A stretch of 64,000 bases of DNA from Planctomycetaceae bacterium (GCA_029243145.1 JAQWSQ010000026.1:1-64000); one strand, 5' to 3'. Numbered from the stretch's first letter, positions 24,051 through 33,780 are shown. The notes: generated by a model not told the origin, from the letters alone. Numbers and translations are program-made.

Positions 24051-26765
24051 ATGCCTTACGAGACAACGGGCGAAACAATTAAAACGCTGCTGACCATGGC
24101 GTGGCTTTTGCCACTCTTCGGGTTCGGCGTGGAGATTTTTGCCGGATACTGGCAGCGGGATCGCTTCAGCAAAGCGGCCGCTCAGTTTGCTGTTGGTTGT
24201 ATCGGACTTGGTTTCCTGTTCAGTAGTTGGGCGTTGATGACTTATGTCCAGGATACGGGCTGGTCAGTACGCTTCGAACACGAATCGGCGCATCATGCCG
24301 AGTTGGTTACGGCGATTGAAGAAGGCAAACCGCTTCCCGGTCACGGTGGACACGACCATGAAGGTCATAACAACGAGCATAATGGAGATCATGGTCACGA
24401 TCACGGTGAAGAAGGTCACTCGGCGATCTCCAGTGAAGATACTTCACTGGCTCAATATGCGATTGCCGACCCGGTAGTTGCTGAAAAGCCTGGCCACGAT
24501 CACCACGCAGATCACGAACATGCTCATGACTACGAGAACGAACATTCGGGTGGTCATGTTGAAGGCCCGGCTGTCTTTAGTGGAATCTATTATCGTCTCG
24601 CCTCGTTCGGCGATCTCGAAATCAACATTGAGTATTACATTGATACTCTGACTCTTGTCATGTTTACGATGGTGACGTTTATCGCCACATGTATTCACAT
24701 TTTTGCCTTGGGCTACATGGCTGACGAGTTGACCGACGACTATGTCGATCATCAAGCTCATTACTCCAACGGCAAGCACGTTCATCGACCGGGACGCTTT
24801 TACAAGTTCTTCGCGTTTCTGTCACTGTTCTGTTTTTCGATGCTTGGATTGGTGATCGCCGGTAACATTTTCCAAGTCTTTGTTTTCTGGGAACTGGTTG
24901 GCGTTTGTTCTTACTTCCTGATCGGTTTTTATGTCGAACGGAAGTCTGCCAGCACCGCCGCCAACAAAGCGTTCATCATGAACCGTGTTGGTGACTTCGG
25001 CTTCCTGATTGGATTGATGGTCATCTGGACGTCTTTTGGGACTTTCAAATTCGCAGAACCCGATCTTGCCAACACCGATAAACCTGCCGGTTTGTTCCAG
25101 ATGATTCGCGGGACAGATGGCGAACTCGATGTCGATAACGAAGCGGGCGTCGTCTATCTGCAAGATGGGCATGGCGAACGATTGAAGACTGCCGAAGGCA
25201 ACGAAGCCAGCATGCCTTATTGGCTGCTCGTCGTTGCCGGGTTGGGTGTCTTTGGTGGCTGTATCGGTAAGTCGGCACAGTTCCCGTTACAAACCTGGTT
25301 GCCCGATGCGATGGAAGGTCCGACACCGGTCTCCGCGTTGGTTCACTCTGCGACGATGGTCGCGGCGGGTGTCTATCTCGCCGGTCGATTCTATCCGATG
25401 TTCACGCCCGAGGTCTTGCTTGTTATCGCTTATGTTGGTGCTATTACTCTGTTCTTAGCAGCGACCATTGCGATGGTTGTGACCGACATCAAACAAGTCT
25501 TGGCGTACTCAACAATCAGTCAACTTGGTTACATGATGCTCGGGCTTGGTCTCTTCGGCTGGGCTGCGGGACTGTTTCATCTGATCACACATGCGTTCTT
25601 CAAGTCACTGTTATTCCTCTGTTCGGGAAGCGTTATTGCTGCCTGTCATCACGAACAGGAAATGCCCAAAATGGGCGGTCTGATTCGCAAACTTCCCATC
25701 ACGGGAACGGCGATGTTGGTCGGTGTGGTGGCGATTGCCGGCTTATCGATTCCCGGCGTCAGCTTTGGTTTGATCGGAAATGTAGTCTTGGTTTTAGGAC
25801 TCATTCTCGGGATTCTCGCGGCTTATAAGGGTGATAAAACACAAATTCCCATGGCGGCGACTGTGGTTGTCGTGGGTGGTTTGTTGACCTTTACAGACAT
25901 TGCCAACGGTAAAGCGGCTCTCTCCGGTTTCCATTCGAAAGATGCGATTGTCGCGACCGCGTTAACCTACTTCAAAATGAACCCCGCTCATTTGCTGCTG
26001 TTCATCTTGCCTTTGATCACTGCCGGTTTGACCGCGTTCTATATGTTCCGCCTTTGGTTCTATACGTTCCTCGGCAAACCACGCGATCAACACGTTTACG
26101 ATCACTGCAAAGAGTCACCGTTGGTGATGACCGGTCCATTGATCGCATTGTCGGTCTTGGCTGCATTTTGTGCCATCGGTGGCGAAGGCGGAAAACTGTT
26201 CGTGATGCTGTCCGAATCGGCTCCCGCCGGGATTCATGATACGATCGCCCATGTTGGAACGGTCACCTTGAATCTTCCCGGACACATCGATGTCCTGCGG
26301 AATCATGCGAGTGCCGGGAATTTGGCGACCATTGCCGCCTTCTCGGGGACACTGATTGCGTTCATGATCTACGGCTTGGGGTTGATCAATCCCACTGATA
26401 TCAAATCATCGCTGTCGGGAGTGCATAGCTACCTGTCCAATAAGTGGTACTTCGATGAACTCTACGACACGATGTTCATGAAACCGGCACACATTGTGGC
26501 TCGGTATTGTACCGCCATTGATAAGTGGGTCTTCGATGCCTTTTTGCACTGGTTAAGTCGTGCGACTTTATGGATCAGCAAATGGGACCGCATGTTCGAC
26601 GAGAAATTCGTCGATGGCTTGGTCAACTTGCTGGGCACAGCCACATTCAGTGTCGGTAGTAGCTTCGGAAAGTTGCAAACCGGTCAAATGCGTCAATATG
26701 TGATGTTCATTGCCGTCGCGGTGGTGGCATTAAGCGTCGTTCTGTTTGTCTGGTTCCCACACTAG
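24051..26765 (+). CDS. nuoL: NADH-quinone oxidoreductase subunit L with His-rich insert
   Basis: Distal antiporter-like proton-pumping subunit of complex I. At 904 residues it is far longer than the roughly 600-residue norm. The core signatures are intact: NRVGDFGFLIG, the QTWLPDAMEGPTPVSALVHSATMV-type segment at about 420, and the C-terminal lateral helix region. The excess has two main parts: a periplasmic His/Asp/Glu/Gly-rich insert at residues 77-169 with 20 histidines, and an extra hydrophilic stretch near 330-385. The insert looks metal-binding (zinc, nickel or copper). Nothing interrupts the frame. Spacing to neighbours fits the nuoH-N operon. Confidence 0.95.
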   Translation: MPYETTGETIKTLLTMAWLLPLFGFGVEIFAGYWQRDRFSKAAAQFAVGCIGLGFLFSSWALMTYVQDTGWSVRFEHESAHHAELVTAIEEGKPLPGHGGHDHEGHNNEHNGDHGHDHGEEGHSAISSEDTSLAQYAIADPVVAEKPGHDHHADHEHAHDYENEHSGGHVEGPAVFSGIYYRLASFGDLEINIEYYIDTLTLVMFTMVTFIATCIHIFALGYMADELTDDYVDHQAHYSNGKHVHRPGRFYKFFAFLSLFCFSMLGLVIAGNIFQVFVFWELVGVCSYFLIGFYVERKSASTAANKAFIMNRVGDFGFLIGLMVIWTSFGTFKFAEPDLANTDKPAGLFQMIRGTDGELDVDNEAGVVYLQDGHGERLKTAEGNEASMPYWLLVVAGLGVFGGCIGKSAQFPLQTWLPDAMEGPTPVSALVHSATMVAAGVYLAGRFYPMFTPEVLLVIAYVGAITLFLAATIAMVVTDIKQVLAYSTISQLGYMMLGLGLFGWAAGLFHLITHAFFKSLLFLCSGSVIAACHHEQEMPKMGGLIRKLPITGTAMLVGVVAIAGLSIPGVSFGLIGNVVLVLGLILGILAAYKGDKTQIPMAATVVVVGGLLTFTDIANGKAALSGFHSKDAIVATALTYFKMNPAHLLLFILPLITAGLTAFYMFRLWFYTFLGKPRDQHVYDHCKESPLVMTGPLIALSVLAAFCAIGGEGGKLFVMLSESAPAGIHDTIAHVGTVTLNLPGHIDVLRNHASAGNLATIAAFSGTLIAFMIYGLGLINPTDIKSSLSGVHSYLSNKWYFDELYDTMFMKPAHIVARYCTAIDKWVFDAFLHWLSRATLWISKWDRMFDEKFVDGLVNLLGTATFSVGSSFGKLQTGQMRQYVMFIAVAVVALSVVLFVWFPH

Positions 26766-26834
26766 ACGACAAGACTTTTACACAATCACTCACAGTCAAT
26801 TTTATTTTTTCGGTTCCAGGAACACCTGACAATC

Positions 26835-28415
26835 ATGAACTCGGAATACATACTACCAATCATTGTCGCCCTACCAGTCGTTGGCGCGATTCTGCTGAAT
26901 TTTATTAACAAAGCGCAAGAAGAAGCGATGCGGGTGTTTGCCGTGGCAATCTCTGCGATTACGTTCTTCCTGACGTTACAAGCCTGGTTCAACTTCGATG
27001 CCGATGCGACCGGTATGCAGATGGTGTTCAACGCGGCTTGGATTCCGAATTGGAACATCAATCTCACCATGGGGGTTGATGGGATCAGCTTGCCGCTGGT
27101 GATGTTGACCAGTGGGATTAGTATGTTGGCGCTGATGGCGTCATGGAGTATCAAGAAAGCCGTCAAAGGATATCTGATTCTCTTCCTGCTCCTTGAAGCA
27201 GGAATGCTGGGCGTCTTTGTTTCGCTCGACTTCTTCCTGTTCTATGTGTTCTGGGAAGTGATGTTGTTGCCGATGTACTTTCTGATCGGTATTTGGGGAG
27301 GAGCACGCAAAGAGTACGCAGCCATTAAGTTCTTTCTGTACACGCTGGTTGGTTCGGTGCTGATGCTGATCGCCATGTTGATGTTCTACTTCAACAGCGG
27401 ACGCAGCTTCGATCTGCTTTATCTGGCTCGTGTGGGGCAGGGACTCGAACAGGGTTACGGCTTTGACCAGACGACTCAGTTGATTGCCTTTGTGCTGCTG
27501 TTCATTGGCTTTGCCATCAAGTTACCTGCATTTCCATTCCATACCTGGTTACCCGATGCTCACGTTGAAGCTCCCACGCCGATCTCGATGATCTTGGCCG
27601 GTGTTTTATTGAAAATGGGTGGCTACGGAATCATCCGCATCGCCTTCCCCCTTTGCCCTTATGGAGCACAAACGGCGGCATGGGCATTAGTGGCTATTGG
27701 TGCCTGGAGCATCATTTACGGAGCCTTTGCGGCTCTCGCACAAACCGATTTCAAACGCATGGTGGCTTACAGTTCTGTTTCCCACATGGGTTATGTGCTG
27801 ATCGGTTTGGGAGTCTGGAGTATCAATGACACCACGGGAGCGGGAGTCAATTTGCAATACTGGCAAATGGGACTCAACGGGGCGATGTTCCAAATGATTG
27901 CTCACGGAATTTCCTCTGCCGGGATGTTCTTCATGGTGGGTGTGATCTACGACCGCGTCCATCATCGTGACCTCAATAAGTTCGGTGGCTTGATGGGCAA
28001 GATGCCGCTCTACGGCGGACTTTCTATCGGTCTGTTCTTCGCCGGTCTGGGACTGCCCGGATTGTGTGGATTCATTGGTGAGGTGTTTGTGGTCTTGTCT
28101 TCGTGGCAATATTCCAAGTTCCTCGCGATCGTGGCCGCCTCGGGTGTGATCCTCACTGCGGGATACATTCTGTGGGCCATTCAACGCGTTTATCTCGGGG
28201 CCGAATACAAAGGTCCGCATGCAGATGAAATCACACCGATCAACGGACGGGAAACCGCCATTGCCACGATCCTGCTCGCCTTGGCGATCTGGTTCGGGAT
28301 TTATCCGGCCGTCCTGCTCGACGTGATGGATGGTTCCATTGCCGAACTTGTCCAGGCGATGGATGAAGGATACCAGCGCGTCGTGGATGTCACGGCCGTA
28401 AGTTTGAAGCAATAA
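26835..28415 (+). CDS. nuoM: NADH-quinone oxidoreductase subunit M
   Basis: 526 residues, about 14 helices, antiporter-like proton-pumping subunit. Clear signatures are MGVDGISLPLVMLT, the FYVFWEVMLLPMYFLIG segment with the conserved helix-five Glu, FHTWLPDAHVEAPTPIS, and KRMVAYSSVSHMGYV with the conserved Lys region. Length is normal. It follows nuoL after 69 bases. Confidence 0.96.
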   Translation: MNSEYILPIIVALPVVGAILLNFINKAQEEAMRVFAVAISAITFFLTLQAWFNFDADATGMQMVFNAAWIPNWNINLTMGVDGISLPLVMLTSGISMLALMASWSIKKAVKGYLILFLLLEAGMLGVFVSLDFFLFYVFWEVMLLPMYFLIGIWGGARKEYAAIKFFLYTLVGSVLMLIAMLMFYFNSGRSFDLLYLARVGQGLEQGYGFDQTTQLIAFVLLFIGFAIKLPAFPFHTWLPDAHVEAPTPISMILAGVLLKMGGYGIIRIAFPLCPYGAQTAAWALVAIGAWSIIYGAFAALAQTDFKRMVAYSSVSHMGYVLIGLGVWSINDTTGAGVNLQYWQMGLNGAMFQMIAHGISSAGMFFMVGVIYDRVHHRDLNKFGGLMGKMPLYGGLSIGLFFAGLGLPGLCGFIGEVFVVLSSWQYSKFLAIVAASGVILTAGYILWAIQRVYLGAEYKGPHADEITPINGRETAIATILLALAIWFGIYPAVLLDVMDGSIAELVQAMDEGYQRVVDVTAVSLKQ

Positions 28416-28462
28416 GAATAAGACATCCGCTCTGCGGTTAATTTTTCAATCGAATAGTCATC

Positions 28463-30073
28463 ATGAACTTCGAACAAATTCTCAATCTGTTCATTCAGGA
28501 CACAACGCAGACCTCGGTCGGACTGATCCGTCCCGAACTGATTTTGTGTGGGACAATTTTGTCCTTACTGCTTGTGCGTCTATTTTCCATCGACCGTTGG
28601 ATCACCCCAAGCTGGGTGGCGTTGGTCGGTGCATTTGTGGCGTTCGGCTTTGCGGCCACTGATTTTCTCGCTCTGAAAGAGTCGGGGGGCGAAGTGGTTC
28701 AGGAGTTGTTTACCGGCTTGCTGGTTTTCGACCGCTTTACCGCGTTTTTTCGTATCTTCCTGATGCTGTTTCTCGTGCTGGTGGTCACATTGACTATTCT
28801 CAGCGGTCTTCCCGACAACGAAGATGGCCCCGATTTTTATACGCTGATGTTCGGTGCGACCATCGGTATGATGGTGATGGCTTCCTCGAATCATTTGCTG
28901 ATACTGTTTCTCGGGGTCGAGATGACTTCGGTCCCCAGTTATGTGATGGTCGGGTTCCTCAAAGGGCGTCGGGTTTCCAGTGAAGCGGCTTTCAAGTATG
29001 TCGTCTATGGTGCCGGTGCTGCCGGAGTGATGTTGTATGGCATCAGTCTGCTTTGCGGGTTGCTGGGAACGGGCAACATGTCCTTGATGGCTGAGCGTCT
29101 GGAACTGCTCACTTCCTCGGGTGATTCCATCGTTTCAGGAACCGCGATTGCCGTCATGATTCTGATGGTGATGGTTGGGCTGGCGTTCAAATTGTCGATC
29201 TTCCCGTTCCATTTCTGGTGTCCTGATGCGTTTGAAGGGGCGACTGCGGAAGTGGCTGGATTTTTGTCGGTGGCCTCTAAAGCGGGTGCCTTTGCACTAC
29301 TCGTCCGATTTGCCTTAGCGTTCAGTTCGGGTGATGCTGGTGCGTTACAGCCGACCTTCCTCTATATCGGGTTGGGAGTGGGCGTCATCGCCGCGTTATC
29401 AGCCACGTATGGAAATCTTGCTGCGTATTCTCAAACAAACGTCAAACGTCTGTTGGCCTATTCGACAATCGCACATGCCGGTTACATGTTAATGGGTGTC
29501 TCGGCTGTCATTGTACTAATGAATGCCCCGGCTGATCAAATGTCCGAAGCGGCAGCGAATGCCACACGAGCCCTTGAAGGCCTGTTGTATTATCTGGCCG
29601 TTTACATGTTCATGAATCTGGGTGCCTTTGCCGTGGTTGCCTTTATCCGTAATTCAATATTCAGCGAAGAAATCGACGACTATGCTGGCCTGGTCAGTGT
29701 GACACCGATCTTGTGCGTCTGCATGTTGATTTGCATGTTCTCGCTGATTGGTATGCCTCCCTTTGGTGGCTTTGTGGGCAAGTTCATGATTTTTGCTTCA
29801 CTGTTTGAAGCCGGTAGTGTTCACTGGGTGATGTGGTTGGTCTTGGTTGCGGGTGGCGTGAATACGGTCTTTAGCTTGTTCTACTACTTGCGAGTTCTCA
29901 AGGTGATGTTCCTCGATCCCCGTCCTGCTGATGCTCCCGATGTCGATGTTCGCTGGGGCAGTTTGCCCGGTTTCTACACAATTTTGGTGACGGTCCCTGT
30001 GGTGATTCTTGGTGTTTTCGTTCAAGGTCTCAGTTCAACCGCACAAAATGTGGCATCGGTCCTCTTTCCATAG
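28463..30073 (+). CDS. nuoN: NADH-quinone oxidoreductase subunit N
   Basis: 536 residues, antiporter-like subunit adjoining NuoK. Signatures: LFLGVEMTSVPSYVMVGFLKG with the conserved Glu, FPFHFWCPDAFEGATAEVAGF, and the NVKRLLAYSTIAHAGYMLMG segment. It ends the nuoH-J-K-L-M-N run; an uncharacterised gene follows 63 bases later. The sequence is slightly longer than E. coli NuoN, with an extra loop of about 20 residues after helix ten. Confidence 0.95.
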   Translation: MNFEQILNLFIQDTTQTSVGLIRPELILCGTILSLLLVRLFSIDRWITPSWVALVGAFVAFGFAATDFLALKESGGEVVQELFTGLLVFDRFTAFFRIFLMLFLVLVVTLTILSGLPDNEDGPDFYTLMFGATIGMMVMASSNHLLILFLGVEMTSVPSYVMVGFLKGRRVSSEAAFKYVVYGAGAAGVMLYGISLLCGLLGTGNMSLMAERLELLTSSGDSIVSGTAIAVMILMVMVGLAFKLSIFPFHFWCPDAFEGATAEVAGFLSVASKAGAFALLVRFALAFSSGDAGALQPTFLYIGLGVGVIAALSATYGNLAAYSQTNVKRLLAYSTIAHAGYMLMGVSAVIVLMNAPADQMSEAAANATRALEGLLYYLAVYMFMNLGAFAVVAFIRNSIFSEEIDDYAGLVSVTPILCVCMLICMFSLIGMPPFGGFVGKFMIFASLFEAGSVHWVMWLVLVAGGVNTVFSLFYYLRVLKVMFLDPRPADAPDVDVRWGSLPGFYTILVTVPVVILGVFVQGLSSTAQNVASVLFP

Positions 30074-30136
30074 TATCCTTGTCCGATAGTGACAGATCGT
30101 TCTTCGTACATTTCATTCAGCGGGTCAGCCAATATT

Positions 30137-30580
30137 ATGAGTCAGGATCGCTTGAATCACGTTTTTGCAGCGTTGAATTGTAGTCTGTTGCAGTATGTGG
30201 GTGAGAACTCTCCCTGGACTTCCAGCGCTGACGAAGCGGTTGCCGAGCAGCTTGAAATGGTTGTGAAGCTGCAAACTCTTCACATTCAGCGGTTGGCCGA
30301 CTTTCTCGTGAATCGCTACGGCTATGTGCCTCATGCCAACTACACGGCTGAGTTTACCGACCTGCAATATTTATCGCTTACTTATCTCATTAGCCGACTC
30401 GTCACCGATCAGCAAACCGTTTTAGAGACTCTTGAAGCAGATCGAAAAGCCATTACCAACGACGCGGGTGCTTCTGATATGCTTTCACAACTTGAAGTCG
30501 GCGTCGCGAAAACCGTTCAAACTTTGAAAGAACTCGATGGTCGTTTGAATCAACCGGCAAACGCTCCGGTAGCAAGCTGA
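30137..30580 (+). CDS. Small all-helical cytoplasmic protein, unknown function
   Basis: 147 residues from the ATG at 30137. A GTG at 30089 is open and would add 16 residues, but it has no ribosome binding site. No signal peptide or membrane helix. The sequence is predicted helical throughout, with four amphipathic helices like a ferritin-like bundle, although no di-iron EXXH pattern is present. It follows nuoN closely and may be read from the same transcript. Confidence 0.65.
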   Translation: MSQDRLNHVFAALNCSLLQYVGENSPWTSSADEAVAEQLEMVVKLQTLHIQRLADFLVNRYGYVPHANYTAEFTDLQYLSLTYLISRLVTDQQTVLETLEADRKAITNDAGASDMLSQLEVGVAKTVQTLKELDGRLNQPANAPVAS

Positions 30581-30609
30581 TTTAATCCTCGGTCTCGGTA
30601 GGACAATTT

Positions 30610-31425
30610 ATGAAATCGTTGCCACGATGGTTGTTTGTCTTTCTGTTGATTCTTTTTGTTGCACCAACTCTCTCAGCTCAACGGCCACCGCGTCCTGGAT
30701 CTCAGGTTCCTCAATCGTATCAATCAGCGAATGATGCGGCTCAAAAGTTGGATTATCTGCTTTATTTACCTGATGGGTACGGCAAGAGCAAAACCCAATG
30801 GCCTCTGGTCATTTTTCTGCACGGTTCTGGAGAGCGCGGCTATGATTTGGCACAAGTCAAAAAGCATGGTCCACCCAAAGTGGTTGAAACGGAAGGTTTC
30901 CCGTTCATTCTGGTTTCCCCACAATGTCCCTCCGATGTGCGTTGGCGCGAAAAGCCGGTCTTTCCGGCACTTCAAGCTTTACTGCGAGAAATCAAACAGC
31001 GTTATTCGGTTGATGCTGACCGCATCTATTTGACGGGACTCAGTATGGGGGCTCAAGGGACGTGGTTCTGGGCATCAGAAGATCCCATCCGATTTGCCGC
31101 AATTTTGCCAGTTTGCGGGAAGTGTGAGCCGGAGTGGGGCAAGAAAGTGGCCCACTTACCGACTTGGGTCTTTCATGGTGCCAAGGACAACGTGGTACCA
31201 CTCTCTCAATCGGAAGCGATTATAGCCGAGATGGAAGCCGCAGGTGGCAAACCTAAGTTGACGGTCTACCCCGACGCTCAGCACGATTCGTGGACAGAAA
31301 CGTATCAAAATCTCGTCATGTACGACTGGCTCTTGAATCACACACGGGATGATCATCTCGATCTCAAATCGGCAACACAGGCAGAACCGCTTTCAGCACC
31401 GAAGCCGACGGTTAATCGTCAGTGA
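30610..31425 (+). CDS. Secreted alpha/beta-hydrolase (esterase/'predicted peptidase' type)
   Basis: 271 residues with a signal peptide of about 23 residues ending at TLSAQ. The alpha/beta-hydrolase fold is shown by HGSGERG (71-77, oxyanion region), the nucleophile elbow GLSMGAQG with Ser145, Asp193 in GAKDNVVP and His225 in YPDAQHDSW, a complete catalytic triad. It resembles the esterases that remove acyl or feruloyl groups from polysaccharides, exported to the periplasm or beyond. Substrate not determinable. Start ATG at 30610. Confidence 0.87.
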   Translation: MKSLPRWLFVFLLILFVAPTLSAQRPPRPGSQVPQSYQSANDAAQKLDYLLYLPDGYGKSKTQWPLVIFLHGSGERGYDLAQVKKHGPPKVVETEGFPFILVSPQCPSDVRWREKPVFPALQALLREIKQRYSVDADRIYLTGLSMGAQGTWFWASEDPIRFAAILPVCGKCEPEWGKKVAHLPTWVFHGAKDNVVPLSQSEAIIAEMEAAGGKPKLTVYPDAQHDSWTETYQNLVMYDWLLNHTRDDHLDLKSATQAEPLSAPKPTVNRQ

Positions 31426-31487
31426 AAAATAGGCGATAGTAGGATAGTAGTAAACTCAAACAGATGTTCGTAATAGGAGGGTTTGTG

Positions 31488-31733
31488 ATGAACGCCGATT
31501 ATTTACGAGAGTTTATGGGCTGGTGCTTGCTCATCAATGTTGGTCTGATTGGCTTTTCGACTCTCTCACTTGTGTTGATGGCAGATACGATGATCAAAAT
31601 TCATCAGCGTCTGTTTGGGCTCGACCCTGATGTTTTGAAGCAGTCGTATTTCAATTATCTGGCGAATTTTAAGCTGCTGGTGATTGTCTTCAATCTGGTG
31701 CCGTATCTGGCTCTTAAGATGATGGGTGTGTGA
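31488..31733 (+). CDS. DUF6868-like two-helix membrane protein
   Basis: 81 residues from the ATG at 31488, preceded by AGGAGG at 31475-31480 with ideal spacing; an earlier ATG at 31464 lacks this. Helices at about 12-35 and 60-78. The pattern LREFMGWCLLINVGL, then IHQRLFGL, then FKLLVIVFNLVPYLAL matches what I recall of DUF6868 proteins. Function unknown. The stop overlaps the upstream part of the next frame. Confidence 0.75.
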   Translation: MNADYLREFMGWCLLINVGLIGFSTLSLVLMADTMIKIHQRLFGLDPDVLKQSYFNYLANFKLLVIVFNLVPYLALKMMGV

Positions 31734-31786
31734 ACATTCATTCGTCCCGAGAGTTCGTGCAATTGAACTTTGCAGGAGATTTTACA

Positions 31787-32641
31787 TTGGAACTTCATCA
31801 AACAGCCGAGACGATGTCGCTCGCTCGGAAGGCAACTCTTGTTTTCATGATCTGCCTGTTGACTCCGGACTGTCGCGCAGAGGACTCCCACGCTCCTATT
31901 CCCATAGCACACCGAGGGTTGCTCCGCCATGCTCCGGAAAACACACTGCCTGCGTTTTCCACATGTCTGGATCTGGGCATGGGCTTCGAACTGGATATTC
32001 GCACGACGAAAGATGGTCATCTGGTCGTAATTCACGATGAAACTATAGAACGCACTACAAGCAGTAAGAGTCGATTCATTCAGGACATGACCTTATTCGA
32101 AGTTCAGCAGCTCGATGCTGGAGGTTGGTTCGACCCTGCGTTTACAGGTGTTCGCATTCCGACGCTGGAAGAAACCCTCGCCCTGATCAAGAAACGAAGG
32201 CGTTCACCAACAATCATCGCTCTGAATGTAAAACAACTGACATCAGACGGTGAATCTCGGCTTGTCGAACTAGTCGACAAATATGGGTTGTTTGAAGAGT
32301 CATTTGCTTTCGATCAAGACATTGAAACGAGCAAACGGCTGCAAGCGATCGATGCGCGGTTTCGCATCGGACAAAATGTGAATCGAGATCAGTTTCCGCA
32401 CTTGTTGGATGACAAATCGCTGAATGTCTTCTTGTTGACTTTTGTGCCGACTCCCGAAGAAGTCGCGGTCCTCCACAAACGGCAAAAACAGGTCTTGCTG
32501 AACTACGCTGGAAATCACGAATCACGACGTAACCCGGCAGTGTGGAAACAAGTTCAAGAGGCGAAACTCGATGGCATCCTGACCGACTTTCCTCTGGAGT
32601 TTCGAGCCGTCTTGCGAGGTCGAGCGGATTCGATAGATTGA
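31787..32641 (+). CDS. Secreted glycerophosphodiester phosphodiesterase
   Basis: Hydrolyses glycerophosphodiesters to glycerol-3-phosphate and an alcohol. 284 residues if the TTG at 31787 is used, which has AGGAG at 31774-31778; the ATG at 31814 (MSLARKAT) is an alternative without a good site. A signal peptide ends near DCRAEDS. GDPD motifs, numbered from the TTG: HRG (42-44), EN (51-52), ELD (68-70) and HDE (83-85), all present, and the C-terminal LDGILTDFP matches the family's usual end. The function is well supported, the lipid substrate is inferred. Confidence 0.88.
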   Translation: MELHQTAETMSLARKATLVFMICLLTPDCRAEDSHAPIPIAHRGLLRHAPENTLPAFSTCLDLGMGFELDIRTTKDGHLVVIHDETIERTTSSKSRFIQDMTLFEVQQLDAGGWFDPAFTGVRIPTLEETLALIKKRRRSPTIIALNVKQLTSDGESRLVELVDKYGLFEESFAFDQDIETSKRLQAIDARFRIGQNVNRDQFPHLLDDKSLNVFLLTFVPTPEEVAVLHKRQKQVLLNYAGNHESRRNPAVWKQVQEAKLDGILTDFPLEFRAVLRGRADSID

Positions 32642-33080
32642 GACGGGTTCTAAGATCTCGTATGTTCGCTACAGAAATATCTCGACTTCATGCAAGGTTT
32701 GTGCTGATGTGACGAGTGAGCAGAAGATCAATTGTGGCATTGAGCCAAGGTGGCAGAATTGAGCCTAAGCAGCTGGTTGTAAAGCCTTCCCCCCTCCTCA
32801 GAAGTCGTGATGTCTTCGCGTCGTTCGTTTCTGGTAGACTCTGCGACCAGTCTGGCTGGCCTTTCTGGGAAGTATGATTGCCTCGCGTCGCAAGACAAGA
32901 AGCATCCGTTTCTCAGCAATGCAATGACGCTCGAAGATGCTTCGATCAACACACGTCTCCAGAACTCTGGATGAGACAGCAGTATCGGGCGTTTTCGTTA
33001 TTGCCCTCCTCGAAGACAACCAGCAGCCTTCGACCTCAATTTCGAGCCAGAAGCCGTTCGTGCACGATACGGCAACAGAA
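32642..33080. other. Intergenic region with a possible gene remnant
   Basis: About 440 bases between convergent genes. Apart from the short twin-arginine frame at 32810-32974, nothing is recognised; other open frames lack ribosome binding sites and coding character. Confidence 0.5.
32810..32974 (+). pseudogene. Truncated twin-arginine signal-like fragment
   Basis: A 54-residue frame from ATG at 32810 begins MSSRRSFLVDSATSLAGLSG, which resembles a Tat signal peptide (SRRSFL followed by a weakly hydrophobic stretch), then runs into a short sequence without recognised homology and stops. No Shine-Dalgarno is evident. It could be the 5' remnant of a deleted Tat-exported enzyme, or coincidence. 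Confidence 0.3.
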
Positions 33081-33725
33081 TCAAGGCGTCACCATGCGGA
33101 AGTTACGCACGGCCAGCTCTCCGTGGGCGAAGGTGAGCATGGCCATGTTTTTGTCGCGGGCGAGTGCTGCGTGAGCAATCGTTGCGTGGAAGTCGCCGAT
33201 GGTCAGTTCGCCCGTGTTTCCTTTGACGATCAACTTGACTTTAACCCATTTGTTGTTGACCGCGGGCAAATCGGGCATCCCTTTGGGTTTGATGGTGTCC
33301 CCTTTATTCTTTTTGGAGGATTGAGTGGCCCACGCAATCACTCGGGTGGGGACTTTTGAGGTTCCTGCGGGAGCATCAGGCGTTTCATCGGCAAGAGTCA
33401 CCCGAAAGATATGCCCTTCGCCATTGAGTGTGAAGACCACACGCTGACAATCGCTGGTTTTCATATCAAACTCGATGGTTCCTTCTTTGAATTCTCGTGG
33501 CCATTTTAGAATCGGGCCGTGGTTGGAATATTTTTTGTAAAGCTCAGGATCCGCCACGCAACTGGCCGTATTGTTTTCAAACTTCCAGTCTCCTCGTTCG
33601 GCAAGACGTCCTTCAATTTTGGCTTTTGAGAAATTGTCGACGACCTCCGCCGCCGATGACGGAGTTGTTACGGAACAGATCAGTGTCAGGAGGGAGAATG
33701 CGAGTGGAATAGATCGAGAAATCAA
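33081..33725 (-). CDS. Secreted concanavalin-like (DUF1080-type) domain protein
   Basis: 214 residues from a TTG at 33725, with AAGG about nine bases upstream and an immediate signal peptide (MISRSIPLAFSLLTL, cleavage near SSAAE). The frame is open much further upstream but that part overlaps the preceding hydrolase gene and is not protein-like. The mature part is a beta-sandwich of the kind found in DUF1080/glycoside-hydrolase-16-related proteins: GDWKFENNTASCV, then FKEGTIEFDMKTSD, and a final LAVRNFRMV strand. No catalytic residues could be assigned. It follows the hydrolase gene by 55 bases on the same strand. Confidence 0.72.
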   Translation of the reverse strand: MISRSIPLAFSLLTLICSVTTPSSAAEVVDNFSKAKIEGRLAERGDWKFENNTASCVADPELYKKYSNHGPILKWPREFKEGTIEFDMKTSDCQRVVFTLNGEGHIFRVTLADETPDAPAGTSKVPTRVIAWATQSSKKNKGDTIKPKGMPDLPAVNNKWVKVKLIVKGNTGELTIGDFHATIAHAALARDKNMAMLTFAHGELAVRNFRMVTP

Positions 33726-33780
33726 ATTGAGAGGCCTTAAATTAAGAGAATTGGAAGTTACGATGATTGTGCTGGTGTTG

